64,000 nucleotides of DNA, from assembly GCF_001039355.2 (NCBI RefSeq), contig NW_019776093.1, positions 17,411 through 81,410 on the forward strand, in the 5' to 3' direction. Made by a program: the position numbers and the translations under genes. Shown here piece after piece: positions 1 through 13,904 of this stretch (positions are counted from its first letter, which is position 1; every line of letters starts with the position of its first letter). The notes below the pieces were generated by a model. It was not told the DNA's origin. It did no database searches and saw nothing but the letters and a program-made list of their open reading frames with translations. The DNA comes from Lingula anatina. Taxonomy: Eukaryota; Brachiopoda; Lingulata; Lingulida; Lingulidae.

Positions 1-35
1 ACAGAAAAGCGCTGACAACGGCATTATCTTTTCAG

Positions 36-580
36 TTCATATCCAGACAACGGCAACAATCGGCGTCTTCATTACCCATCAGGCACTGCAATATGCTGAC
101 GTCACCGGCCAAAGTAAAGAGCACGTGCTGTCGCTTTTCCAGGGAGCATTCTATTCTCTGTACTTAACGTGCGGTATATGGAGCAACTTGATCTCGTCAC
201 TGGTGTTGATTAAGCCGAATGATCCAAACGATGGGCTGAATTCGACAAGTGGTCTGGACGCCCACCACAACTTAACCGACTTGTGCGGGCCTGCGTTTTG
301 CCCGTGGGAAGATACATCGGGCACTTACATAACTCGACCTGAACAATACATTGTACATATACTACTCGGTGCCTATATTGGAATGACAGGATTAGCTTTC
401 TTATGCGCCCTGATTTTCCTGGAGAATGTAAAACCCAGCACCAATGACGCTGTGAAAAGTGCGCTGCGTTTTGGTGGGAAGGTGCTCTCTTTGTTGTGGA
501 GGAAGAAAGTGTTTGTGTTGCTCCCTGCCATATCTATATATGGCGTGAGCCAGTACTTCATGAACACAGAGTTTTCGAAG
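36..580 (+). CDS. UNC-93-like exon, duplicate partial copy
   Basis: A single exon runs from an acceptor (AG at 34-35) to a donor (GT at 581) and is open throughout in one frame. It encodes about 181 residues of a multi-pass protein. The segment GIWSNLISSLVL matches the conserved UNC-93 family segment, followed by an extracellular loop with sequons (NST, NLT) and two hydrophobic stretches. It is the same exon as 1457-2001, differing by one noted coding change (Lys here, Gln there, near 454). The segment is cut off by the N at 912, so it is probably an unmerged contig overlap rather than a second gene. The translation past 580 is intron read-through. Confidence 0.85.
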
Positions 581-911
581 GTAGGTTTAAGGTCGGTTGA
601 GGCTGCCCAGGGGCGGTTCCAGGATTATTTGAAGGAAGGGGGTTGGTTAACAGACGTGAAGCCGACCCTCCCTCCTTTGACATGTCGACTAGCTCCAAAT
701 GCATCTTTAAAATGCCTTTAGATAATATACTAATATTTGATTTAAAGAGAAACTGCTCGTTACTTGTGAATACTGCAGTGCACATGACGCGAACTACAAG
801 GGACCCCGAACCTAGTGTTGCCCTGTTGTAAAGAAATATATTACATTACATTTAATAAAGAAAGGGATAATATTAAGTTTTACATAATTAACTGAATTAT
901 ACGTTTGGAAT

Positions 912-912
912 N
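912..912. other. Single-N contig join
   Basis: One ambiguous base. The sequence to its left (up to 911) recurs up to 2332, so it marks a join of overlapping or allelic contigs. Confidence 0.85.
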
Positions 913-1456
913 TGGATGGATGGATTAAGTATTGATAAATATGAACGGACATGCGCACTTATGACCTTGATCAGCATAATTCGACATATTCACTTTTGAG
1001 ACACCGGTATCAGTTATGTCAAAGTAAGTATAAAGACAGGCACTACTCTTATCTTTTATGTCGTCTGTGATAAAGTTTACGTACTAACTGGTCAAGGTGA
1101 CATGTGGCACTAGCAGTGCATGTAGTAGGTGTGTGTTTGTGTGTGTGTGTGTGTTGTGTGCGTGTGTTGTGTATGTACTGTGTGTACATTCTTTATCTTT
1201 GTGCATGTTTATGTTGTGTGTGTTGGCGTGCTGATCTGACAAACACCATTGAAAGGTGTGCTGAAAATCCCATAATAGTTTATTAACTAATTAATTAATT
1301 TATCTATTTTCATCATTTTTGTTACTCAGGAGTACGAACTTAACTGTGTGCATTTCATGTCCACAATAAATATATATATTGTTAAATGGACGCAAGCTTT
1401 TAAATTGAGCATAAACAAGTAACAGAAAAGCGCTGACAACGGCATTATCTTTTCAG

Positions 1457-2627
1457 TTCATATCCAGACAACGGCAACAATCGGCGTCTTCATTACCCAT
1501 CAGGCACTGCAATATGCTGACGTCACCGGCCAAAGTAAAGAGCACGTGCTGTCGCTTTTCCAGGGAGCATTCTATTCTCTGTACTTAACGTGCGGTATAT
1601 GGAGCAACTTGATCTCGTCACTGGTGTTGATTAAGCCGAATGATCCAAACGATGGGCTGAATTCGACAAGTGGTCTGGACGCCCACCACAACTTAACCGA
1701 CTTGTGCGGGCCTGCGTTTTGCCCGTGGGAAGATACATCGGGCACTTACATAACTCGACCTGAACAATACATTGTACATATACTACTCGGTGCCTATATT
1801 GGAATGACAGGATTAGCTTTCTTATGCGCCCTGATTTTCCTGGAGAATGTAAAACCCAGCACCAATGACGCTGTGCAAAGTGCGCTGCGTTTTGGTGGGA
1901 AGGTGCTCTCTTTGTTGTGGAGGAAGAAAGTGTTTGTGTTGCTCCCTGCCATATCTATATATGGCGTGAGCCAGTACTTCATGAACACAGAGTTTTCGAA
2001 GGTAGGTTTAAGGTCGGTTGAGGCTGCCCAGGGGCGGTTCCAGGATTATTTGAAGGAAGGGGGTTGGTTAACAGACGTGAAGCCGACCCTCCCTCCTTTG
2101 ACATGTCGACTAGCTCCAAATGCATCTTTAAAATGCCTTTAGATAATATACTAATATTTGATTTAAAGAGAAACTGCTCGTTACTTGTGAATACTGCAGT
2201 GCACATGACGCGAACTACAAGGGACCCCGAACCTAGTGTTGCCCTGTTGTAAAGAAATATATTACATTACATTTAATAAAGAAAGGGATAATATTAAGTT
2301 TTACATAATTAACTGAATTATACGTTTGGAATTCCAGGCTTTTGTCAGTTGTAACCTTGGCATCGAATACAACGGGTGGGCGATGATCTGTTTTGCCGCT
2401 GGGGACATACTGGGGTCCCTGGTGAACGGGCGACTGACCAAGTACGTCGGGATGACTGCCCTGTTGGTCACAGCAACCTGTGGGGAACTAGGGTGCTTGT
2501 TCAGTATGTTGTTCTTCGAGGCGTCAAGGGACACAGTGGAGTATTTTTTCTTGGTTCCTTTTGCTTTCGGTTTGACGGATTCCGTATGGATGGTGCAGAT
2601 ATCAGGTATGTGTTGGTTTCACACATG

Positions 2628-2658
<31 letters not shown>

Positions 2659-2882
2659 CCGCGCACACAAACGTTTTTATCGATCATCCGGTGGAAAAAA
2701 ACCTATAACTTGATTGGTTTAAATACTACATTGCTTGCCTGAAATTATTGGTCCAGTTAGAGTATACAAAGGTGTTCGTCCGTAAAAATCATTTGTTACA
2801 TAGCCGAATGGTTCTCTCGTTTTGGCACCAGCCCAATGATATTAGGTACTTTGGTTTGATGTGAAACGAGTCTAACTTCTGG

Positions 2883-2932
<50 letters not shown>

Positions 2933-3310
2933 TATTATTATTATTATTACATGATCATAAAATACGTATTTCAGGAGCAAGCACGGGCAACTAGCTTAAT
3001 CGTGGATTATTTTATTTTCTAATATGATTATATTTATGTCATTATTATTATTTGGAATTATTATAATGGTTATTACAATGATAAAAATATTTTTTCTTTT
3101 ACAGCCTTTATTGGACATGAGTTCCCGGATGAAACATGGCCGATGTTCATCATATTCCGGACCACCATCTACGGCATCTGCGCTATACTTCTCGGCGTGA
3201 CAAACTTCGTGTGCATCAAGGAAATGTGCTTCGCCAATATCGCACTGTTTAGTTTCGGCTTGTTGTCATTTATTTCTTATAAATGTATTCGGGATCGTCA
3301 GGAAAAGTGA
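1457..3310 (+). CDS. UNC-93-like membrane protein, 3' exons
   Basis: Three exons are visible: 1457-2001, 2338-2605 and 3105-3310 (TGA at 3308-3310). Junctions are GT/AG and the reading frame joins without error (phase 0, then phase 1). Together they give about 338 residues, roughly the C-terminal three quarters of an UNC-93A-type protein, which is usually near 450 residues. Family features seen: GIWSNLISSLVL, the glycosylated loop, then GW-MICFAAGDILGSLV-G in exon 2 and a final helix ending RDRQEK. UNC-93 proteins are MFS-fold membrane proteins; the nematode one regulates a potassium channel and vertebrate UNC93B1 traffics Toll-like receptors, but the role of the UNC93A branch is poorly known. 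The 5' exons lie outside the window or in the unmerged left contig. Intron 2 (2606-3104) carries (CA)n and (AAT)n arrays. Confidence 0.88.
2622..2949. repeat. (CA)n and (AAT)n/(ATT)n microsatellites in UNC-93-like intron 2
   Basis: A (CA)n run lies at about 2622-2652. A (AAT)n block turning into (ATT)n lies at about 2883-2949; the switch makes a short A/T palindrome. Confidence 0.9.
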
Positions 3311-6300
3311 CGAACATTTTCTTTACATGGGTTTTGGTATTTTGCGCGAAAACAGTATGCACATGATGGTTTTCATGTTAGCATTAAGCAAATGTTACTT
3401 TTCTAGCAAAGACATAATAGAAATTAGATCTTACGAGATATATATCTCGTATACTGGACTTCCACGAACGGTAGAGGGAATGAGCTCGTCGTTTCTTCCG
3501 TAGATTTCACCAGGAAATTGCCACTTTGTTTTGAAGTTAATGGTTAAAGGGATAATAACTCTTCGGTAGTTGGGTCTCGGAGCACATTCATTGCACAATG
3601 GCTCAAGGTCATACATTGCTATGGTGAAGAATCGTCGCAATGGCGAGGAATCCATTAACAATTCCTAGACCCAGATGATGATCCGGATCGCTGATGACCA
3701 CCCTAATCTAATCACTTTTAATCACTTCGAACAATAGGATAATTGCACTTGTATTTCGCATACAAAGCTTGCCTCTATTTCCATGCGCGTCGGTGCGTTC
3801 ATCCTATATATTGTTCGAAGTGCCAGCCGTGGTAAAAGTTAGTTACAACTACTCATCGTCCACTGTATGCGACATACCAGAACAAATTATGGCTGTGTTC
3901 ACATGAAAAATCTATTTTCTAAAAATCTAAAAATCTATTTGCGATATCTTGTGATCACGGTCTGTGCCCTGAATACCCCACGGCGTAATTACGGGCATCG
4001 CGCGCCAGTTACTTCCAAAGCTGTAATTAATTCTCGGCGCTGTCAGTAATTACGCTCCAGGTGTGGTGGTTATATTCATAACGATTTAAAACGTTTGCCA
4101 GGTGTGTTGTTACAGCGGAGATGGGATATAATGTTGCAGCAGGGCTTACTGTTAATTTGGCTTCCCTACAAGGTCATGCAGCGTCCTACTGTTGGGTCAA
4201 GCTTCAAATTTAATATGTAACTTATTGTATTGGCTTTTGGGAACAACCGCCAAAAATCCATTCGAGAATTGCTTATGCAGTAACAGGTGTTTACCTCAAC
4301 CCTATGTGTCCTTTAACCCTAGAATGTGTCGGTAAATAGATATAAATCTGCAATATAAAATGAACAAATACGCCTACAGTGATGCCTTAAGGTGAAGCAA
4401 CACCTGGATTTGTTAAATCATCCATCAGGTTTGTCGTTGTTTTTATTTTTGTTATTTTTAGTCAGGTATTACAAATTGTAAGAGTTTTAGTTTTATAGCA
4501 TCTGTATCCAAAAAGAGTTCATTTGCAGTGGGGGTGGGGAGAGGAAGTGTTTTGTTTTCTTTTTTGTTTCGTTTGGTATGTCTTGTGACTAAATCTTTAG
4601 TGTCTGCAATGATACATCTGTGCAGTTGTAGCATTGCACAAAAAAGTTGACATTTGAAACGAAATTCATAAAATTATTAGATGTTACAATCATTTTGAAC
4701 AACAGGAAACAATAAATATTTTAATAAAGATAGTTGTATTATTAATTATAAATAGGGGTAGATGCAGAATTTTTTGAGGGGTCCGGCTTTTTTAGTCCTC
4801 AAATTGCGAGGCCGACCCTCACCCCCTTGGCGTCAGGTTTGGAGGACAAAAGGCGCCATTTGGTACGTTTTAGAACTATGTTTTAGCTAGACATTTTTGG
4901 TGCATTTTTTAAACAGAAATCGAAAGGGTGTCTGGACCCTGGCACCCCCTTAAATCCGCCACTGATAAAACTACATGTACTACGATGACTACTTAGTTAA
5001 GTTGAAAGTGACTGTTGAACTGCTTGGAGGTTAGCTGTGTTCCTACGCCCTCACTCTTAAAAGTGAGGACATGATAAGTTACCGTTCTAATTAATTTTGA
5101 TCTAAACGATGCAAGCCTCTTTAAATATCCATGAAGAACCAAAGGGTTGCTTAACTTTTGGGCGGCCGTGTACAGAACCCACTTCCACGTGTGCTTTATT
5201 TTATAATGTTACAGCCACTTACACTTTAACAACCGCTGTATGAATACAAAACGATAATTTTATTGTTTAACCACCGAGCAGTTGAACTTCTTCAACATGT
5301 TCTACTACGTCGTTATTTCCTTTATTACTTATTTTGCAACTACTACACAATACTTGTATTGCTCTTATCGAGGGATCCAAGTGGATATGCTTTATCCCCT
5401 TGCCTGTATCATGTTTTTACCTGGTCAAAGGTGTAATAAAATGACAAACAAGATGTCAGACCTCAAGTTTAAATCTGTTAAAGGGTAAAAGAGATATTTT
5501 CTGACAGTCTTCCAAATTATCTTTGTTAATCCATCTTCCATTTTTGACCGTCTTCCGACAGAAAACCTTTGATACCCGTCAATGTAAACTTAAAAATCTG
5601 ACCGTCTTCGGAAGACCCAGAAGACGGCCTAAATCCGCCCCTAAAACACTTTCGAGGATTAATCAATTTTACGCGTTTATCGGGAAATTACTCGGTCAGG
5701 TTTTGTGTTTGAGTGGAGGGGGGGGTCCAGGGGGTCCCGTTTCACTAATAAAATGCTCTCCTTTCTTGAAAGATGAATACTAAAGAAAAAGATTTGGAAA
5801 ATGTTTGTACGATTATCAGAATACACGAGGATTTCAGGATGAAGAGGAGAATTCGCAGTGACATTCGAACAATCTCTTTATAATCCTTATTGTAGAACCC
5901 CCTAACACACACACACACACACACACACATGCACGCTCGCACGCACGCACGCACACACACATAGCATTCTACGTAATTTTTAAATGCAAAGAAGCGTCTG
6001 ACTGCATGCCGTTTATGGGTAGATGTTTTCCTTAGAGACCGGCTGTATATTTTAATTGTAAACATGTACCCGCGTACACCTGACATTAATTTATGTTTTT
6101 CTACCAGTAAGTTATCGAAATGTTCTGTTTTACAAATAGGTTGAAGTTACTGTTTATCCTCCATATCTCACTCCATTGTATAGGCAAACTGAAAATTATC
6201 ATTTATTCTCCTGAATTCCTATTTAAGACTTTTGATAATGAAACAAAACAACAGGAAGCAAGATGGAAATGACGTTCTGCGCTCTTAAAACCGCGTCGTA

Positions 6301-8446
6301 CCTGCAAGCATCCAACTGTACATTATAAAATGTACGATAAAGCTGGTGCTTTATCCTCGTCAACCAAGCTGCATCGCCGGGTTCTTATTTTAATGCATTT
6401 AAACGCATGTGTCAGTAGAGGACTGTAGATACACATTCGGAATGATGAGGCCGTTATTGCAATCACCCCTACCCCTCAAAAATCCCATCGCATGCTTTAG
6501 AGTATTACTACAGCACTTACCTGGATGACGTTATGCCAGCCTTGGGGGGAAAAGTTTGGAAAAATTGATACAGTGCTTGTAACCTTATCTAGAGAGGAGC
6601 TAGGTCACACGCTCCTTTTCCTTTCTAGGTCATTACATATGCAGGGTCATATACACGGCTCTTTATGATGACAAATTTGATAAAATGATCTTGATAAACA
6701 TTAAACAAATCGTTTTTCATGTACTAACAGGCATGCAATGAGCGATAGAACTTTTTATAGAAAATTAATAAAAAGGGGGTCTAAGTACTAAAACGAAAGT
6801 GTTTTATTGGGAGGCACTGAAATACTGGTAAAACGGATTTTACGGGTGTTCAGTACGAATACTATGGCTCTGGGTACATACACATAAAATCCTGAGAGTT
6901 CAATTGATGCATGCGTACTTTGACCTTTTTTGGTGGTGTTGTTTTAAATTTATATGCATTTTATTTTACCTGTGGAAATAACTGCGGAACATCAGATTCT
7001 AGAGATTTCAGTGGGCGTATGCTCTGAATTTGGGATTTTTGGATTTACTGTATCACGAGTCATGTAACATATTGCATTTTTGAAAAAAAAAAAAGGTTTA
7101 CTAATGTGAAGCGATGCTTTGTAAAAAAAATGGAATAAGAGGTAGGGTAACCTTTTTGACAAAGACTGCATGTGTTTATAGGTCTCCGAAGTGGTCATAA
7201 ATGAGCTGATACACATTGCGGTTTGAGATATTCACTTCGGGGACACCGTAACACATTTAAATCTACAGCACCATAAAGTGAAATAAAGTCAATAGCATCT
7301 TAAGTGCTGTTATCAACCATACTCAATGGGCCAAGACGGTCTTTTATGGTTTTACAATAGAAACATTCCACTCCCAACAATTACTTTATGAGTTACCAGA
7401 ATATGAAAATGACCTTAGGTTCATGTGTAAATAGGAAAGGACATTTAAGGGCCATAAAAATATACTATACGTACATTTTGCAATTGAAATAAATATATAT
7501 GACATAAATTTGCGCAAAATTTCATAATACCCTGGAAATAGAGGTCCTGGATGATCCCATGGATCGTAACTTGATGTAAAAATATTGTACGACACGTCGT
7601 AAAATATAGAAGTTGCTTTGCTATACCATCTGTATATTCATATTCATACTCATCTCTGGTTTGTTAGCAGAAAATAATACATATTTGGCTTTGGGTTTAA
7701 CTGGGGCCGCTTAACTTGGATAACGGACGCCAAAAATGTGCTTCATTGTTCTAAGTACCTTTTCCAAACGCCCGGCCGCAATAAATTCAGTTGATAAGTT
7801 AAGGTAATTCAAATAAAACAAATATGGGAGTTGCCAAAAACAAATATGCTTTATGAAGAGTCTATGAAGCTTGTTTCGTATTATTTCATCAGTTTCCACG
7901 CCAGGCAGGTCCGCATGTGCCCTTCGTATATGTTTGCTACTAATTGACCGGTAACGTTGTGGTTGACCGCTGTGGAAGACCATTGCCACAAAACAAACAT
8001 TTTTCCCCAACCACAGGATGGTGGTTAGATTTAAAACTTCCTGCGAGTACCACGTCGACTTCGCTGATGCCAGTTTGTGATTAGTCTGGACGAATAAGTA
8101 TCAGGGGAATAGGGAACAATAGGTATAATGCATTCATGTACTTCAGAGAGTGAATTGGCAATGGAATGGAATGTACCCCGTAGCTGCACTTATTGGATTC
8201 TAGTGCTAGGAGAAATAGGTTCCAACTGTACCAACTGTATAACGTGCCGGTAATACCCCTTCTGTTATCGCTGTGACCAGTTTGGGGTGTCAGTACGTAA
8301 TTAATTTTTAAAAGACGACAAGCGTCCCGCTCGATCTCACATAATTTGTGAGAATTTTCAAAGCTCAGCACGAGAACGCGTACTTTGGGCAATTTTTTTA
8401 AACCGTTTTCTTTTCAGCTCCAACAAAGAACAATACAAATTTAAGC
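3311..8446. other. Intergenic region without a recognised gene
   Basis: I see no coding exon here on either strand; the open frames are short and low-complexity. Contents: a solo end of the TTAA MITE at 3544-3566 (see 60357), a (CA)n/(GCAC)n array at about 5904-5960, a G-run near 5718, and A/T-rich spacer. An acceptor at 8416-8417 followed by 8418-8446 shows that the SLC22-A start codon lies in an exon with a short 5' UTR, so a noncoding first exon is probably somewhere in this spacer, but I cannot place it. Confidence 0.6.
3544..3566. mobile_element. Solo end of the TTAA MITE
   Basis: TTAAAGGGATAATAACTCTT followed by unrelated sequence; no matching right end nearby. May be a truncated copy or the end of another family member. 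Confidence 0.5.
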
Positions 8447-11400
8447 ATGGAAGAAAAGAATGAAGGAGGAAAAGACTGTTGTGACAGTGACGCCAAGGAC
8501 TTCGATGATACCCTTATACTGATTGGAGAATTTGGGAAGTACCAAAAACTGATTTATGTGTTACTTTTGACAGTAAGTGTGTTGGCAAGTATGGTGAACG
8601 CAGCCGTTGTGTTCATAGAAGACACGCCCAGCTTCAGGTAATAATAATAATAATAATAATAATAAGTAAACGACGCCTTCTTTACCATAATACATTAGAC
8701 ACAAGGCTTAAAATGTGCTTAATTTTGTCTCTTTGGAGACCTTTTATTTATTGGTTGTGGGAATGTTCGAGGGAGAGGAGAGCTGATAATTGGTGCACTG
8801 GATCCGCTAATGGAAACCGTGTTCCGAAAACTGAGCTACTTAGTGTTAGTTATTCTGGTGTGTATAATAAGTAGGTCAGGTCTTTTAAGCTGTGACACAT
8901 CCCACTATTACGAATATAACTAACGGTGCAAGTGTCGGTGACCATGTGAAATGGCAAATTAATCAAAAACAACACTGTGGGTATTCTGATGAAAGTTGAC
9001 AAGGGAGGTACAACCTGTCTCATATCTGGAACAGTGTTATACCGAACAATTCTTACTATATGTTCACCATACACGGCCACTTATTTTCAGTTCACTGATG
9101 GATTTCCAAGGGCTAGGACGAAAGCTCTCAGGTACGCTTTCAGCTAAATGTATAGAAATTGAACAGTTTTAAAATGTCATCATTATAAGTAACACTGTGG
9201 GTATTTTATTAATTATTATTTCAAGGTGTAAGTTACCTGGTCTTCCAAATGACACCTTCGAAATCCAGGGAAAATGGCACCAAGCTATGGTTGACGTTTC
9301 GTTTATGAATGCCACTGATGAAGAATGCACCGTTTTTCAAAATATCAGCCATCAGAGGAATGTCAGTCAAAACGTCACAGAACCGGAGAAATGTGATGCA
9401 TGGGTGTTTGACAACACCGATGTGGCATATTCCTATCCGATGCAGGTACATATATTTTAATCAGTTGTCAATTATTTACATTTATATGTTTTCGTTATTC
9501 CTTTGCAAGGAGAATTGAATCCTTTAATCGCTATGTTTAATAAACAGTCCCATTAAGAGCCAATTATTGAAGATGGTACAGGATTTTTCAATTTTTCAAT
9601 TTTCAATTTTTTGGACATTAACTGAAGGGTATTCACGTCGAAAATACGCAGTAGAATTTTTGTATTGGAAGGCTACAAATGAAATAAGATATGTGTTTTT
9701 TCGTGTTTCTATTTTTTAATTAGCTTAATCTCGTTTGTGACGACTCGACAAAGCTGACGAATGCCTACATTTTCAACGTACTAGGATACTTGATTGGAGG
9801 ACCGTTATTTGGGGTGCTGTCCGATGTGTGAGTATTAATAATTTACTCTGGTAGATTTCAAGTGGCGTTGATTGCCCATGTATTAGAACGTTGTCTGCAC
9901 AGTACTACAGATTTGACGTTTAATAAGGAATTTTTTCCAAATTGCCTTTTTTATCATGTTTTCCTATTTTCTTGACAGATAAATGAAATGAGTATTACTA
10001 ATTCACTCGAGTGGAATACGAACGGCGTTGAATGAATATGTGTGAATATGTAGTTGCCTGTACTATAGTATTTTGCATATTGAATACAAAAGCAAATAAT
10101 TATGCGATGTTCTTGGGCTGAAGTATCAACGCACACAGAGAAGGAAAGTTATCATATCGTTCACGTAAAATTGAGAGGGAAATGATAATGCAAATTTTAT
10201 GACTGTCTGATGGATATGTAACGCCAATGCCTTAACTGTGTTAACGTAAAATGCCTTAACTGTGTTAAAGTATTTAATACACATTAATTTGTATAATTTA
10301 ATGAACACTTCTTTTTACATGTTTAAACTACATGTAGGTTTATTTGCGCCATCGGTTCGTTTTATTAAAATTCATCAGTTTTATAAACAGTGAATGAAAT
10401 AAGTCGGTATTTTAAAGAACGTATTTTGATGCTTGATGACATTTGGCAGCGTCCTTTATGGCCATTTTTCTCTTTTATGGAAGTCACCGTGAAATATAAT
10501 TTTTTGAGTTGACTCATGTTCTTAATTTGAATAAATGCTACAACTTGTTAATATCTTCTACGTTTTCTTTGGTATTTTGACTTTTCTTAACCACAGTCTT
10601 GTTAGAAACAGTATATGGAATAAAAGAAAAGTTGCTGTCATATGATCATTTGTTAAGAAAAGCACAAGAGGCTAACGGTTGGACAGCCTTTTTGACGAAG
10701 AATGAATTATTAACAAAGTACATGAACTATTAACAATGTCCATAAAATTCTGAAAAATACAAAATCAATATTTCAGTGTTGGACGAAAGATGTCGCTGCT
10801 TCTTGGGTTGAGTATCAGTGGGCTGGCGGGAATAGCGTGGGCCGTTTCACCAACCTACGAGTGGAGTGTTGGAATGCGGTTTATGTTGGGCTTTGGCATG
10901 AGCAACTTGTATAATTTGGCCAGCACATTTGGTATGTTATCAATGGCCATAGGCTGCACAAATGCTTAGGGGATCCTGCTGAAAGCCTCCCTTCTGGTAC
11001 ATTTAGAACACTTTGATCCGCGGACCAACATAATAATGATCAAATATTAATTAATTGATAATGTGTATAAGGAAAGTATAGCGTTATCCCTTACCTACAA
11101 GTATAGCATGGGTTTTCGATCCATAAGTAAAGATTCTACAGGCACGTCACTGGCTCGCCGATGTGACCTCAGCAGTTTATGGTCGTAATTAGGAGGCAAT
11201 CCCCCTGTCAGTAGTGTCATCAAAACCGTTTGAGAAAAGTGTGAACGTCACGCCTCATTTATGTAGTAAGAAACATACTATTACTAAGCTTCTTTGGAAA
11301 CTTATAATTTTGATTTCGTCATTCAGGTCAGTTTCATTTTTGTACAACATTCAGTAATTTTCTCGCCCGTTTCAGCTTTGGAGATGGTGGGTCCCAGCAA

Positions 11401-12544
11401 ACGAATGGCGGCGGGCACTGGGTTGGCGATCATTTATGCGGGGGGAGGGGCAATCACTACAGGAATAGCCTACTTCCTGAGAGACTGGCGCTATTTACAG
11501 ATAGCAGTGGCAACGCCATTTTTGTTATTGACTTGTGTAATGTTGTGGTAGGTAGTACAATACAGCATCTACCAAATGTTTCATATCTTCGATTATTATA
11601 TGCATGTATTATTTAAGAAAAAACACAGAGGGAAAAGGAAAGGTATTCATATTTAATGGAATATTTTACCCCAAAAAGTCAAAAAGCTAATTACACGAAG
11701 AAGAAAATAGATTGCACGTTTCAAAGTTTCTTAAAACAAGAACCGAACACTTTGTGCGTTTTGCTTGGACACGAATATAGTCCCTTGTATTGTGACTTGT
11801 AAGACATCGGTTCATGTAAAACATTTGAAAAATAATTTCTATTCCAAATTTACATGTAGATCAACTACTTCCGGAATCAAGGTAAACTGGTCAATCTTTT
11901 CCTGTCGTTCTTAGGTTTCTGCACGAGTCTCCTAGGTGGTTGCTTACTAAAGGACGCCATTCAGAAGCTGAGCTAATCTTAAGACGTACAGCGAGAATAA
12001 ACAAGACTACCCTTCCCCAGGGTCTGGTAGAAAAAGTTGAAATCAACGAGCCTCCAACTTCAAGTGCTCGGGCTTTGCTGCGTGCGCCAAGACTGATGGT
12101 TAAAATGCTGCTTTTATTCATCAACTGGTACATGTCATTCTGATTGGCAAATTTACCTGGTTATAAATTACATTATAAATTGAACACAATTTCTTCTAGT
12201 AAGGAATAATAGGTCTAATTGCCTTGCTTCGCGTTTTTTTAAAGTAGACATTTGTATCCTTTCCTCTCCAAAAAATCAGTACGTGTCAGTCATAAGGTAC
12301 CATTGTTTAACTTGCAGGCTTGTCTTGGATATGACGTATTATGGAATAAACCTTCATGCTGGAAACATGGCCGGAAATCTTTACCTCAACTTCTTTCTCC
12401 TCTCAATAGTGGAATTACCTGCGTATGCATTGTGTTTCACTATCGACAGATTTGGAAGGAAGAAGATCTACATTTTGTGTATGGTAGTGGGCGGCCTGGC
12501 ATGTCTCTCGTCTCTCCTTGTGCAGTTATACTCAAATAACGGTG

Positions 12545-12592
<48 letters not shown>

Positions 12593-13859
12593 TAGGGAGA
12601 GGTTAACCGAACTAACTTAATGTACAATTAGACTTAATTCCAATTTTTTCATTATTATGTATTAATTTCATTTTTCTCATGCTTGTACTTCTATTGTACT
12701 TCTATTCACCATCTTCTTGTACTTCTATTCACCATCTTGGAAATATAAGCATAGTTAATTTAATTTGGAAACCCATTAAAGATATGCGAAGAAGATTTAA
12801 ACATGAAATTATAAACATGACCACCAAGAACTCACAATTAGTGGTACATTTTTCTAAAATTTGATCTTGGGAATAATAAAACACAATGCCTTGGAAATAC
12901 TGGAACAGGAAGATCTGAAATTTTGTAATATCACATTGCCTGTTTGGTGCTCTTAGTTTACCATTCTCACCACAGCGGTTGAGTTTAATCTCAAATTGTT
13001 AAATCTTCTTAAGGTTTGTATACTATACTACGGACCCTTGTGGTGCCAGAGGGTGAACTCTTACGTAATTCTAAAGATGGAAACTGTTAAAGTGGCTACA
13101 ATGTTTGAGCAGAAAAAGAACGTTTAAAACTGTAGATTTTGAAGTGTTGAGTCTGTCTGTTGTATATTTTCTTTTAGATCTGGAATCTACTAACTACATC
13201 AAGATCACACTGTCCACGGTCGGAAAGTTTGGGGTGGCTGCAGGCTATAATATCATATATATCTGGGGCATTGAAATATTCCCCACCGTTACCCGAAACT
13301 TCAGTTTGGGTCTGGCTTCAGTTTGTGCCAGTCTTGGATCCATGCTCTCTCCGGTCATCGTGGTGAGTTATGGCCTGGAAATAGTATTAATCATGTGTTG
13401 TGTTATTATTTTCAAGTTCTTTGTCATTTATCATTTGTATTTTTCATTTATTTACTATTTAGATAATTATCAATTGTTCATTTTATCTATATTTGAGTTT
13501 ATTTAATTCAGAGAGAAATTCAAGTGGAAGGTATTGGGGAGGATACCTTGCCGCTTGTGATATTTGGAGCCGCAGCCATATTTGCATCGGTGTCTACAAT
13601 CCCTTTGCCAGAGACAGCAAACAGAGATCTCCCTGAAACTGTAGAAGACGCAAACAGTTTTAAATAGTAAGTTATTTTAGTGAAGGGTTCTATTAATTGG
13701 GCTCACTAATACAAATCGTTATTTCAAAATTGAACGTGTAATGACTTAACAATTGGGCGCTCAGCTCAGAGTATGTTTTCCTCCCTTCTGAATTTTCTTT
13801 CTCTCTGTCAGCTCTCTCTCTCCTATATTATTTACACATATCCCCCCTCCCAATCTCTC

Positions 13860-13904
<45 letters not shown>

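Larger units (their letters stand above)
1..2332. repeat. Direct duplication 1-911 / 1422-2332
   Basis: Positions 1-911 repeat 1422-2332 at a fixed offset of 1421 with almost no differences. The left copy stops exactly at the N at 912. Positions 913-1421 lie between the copies and hold a (GT)-rich stretch (1128-1220) and no recognisable gene. Confidence 0.95.

Noticed and set aside
125-721. 198-codon frame taken as a complete small gene
   Set aside because: It starts at GTG inside an exon and reads past a consensus donor at 581; it is one exon of an UNC-93-like gene.
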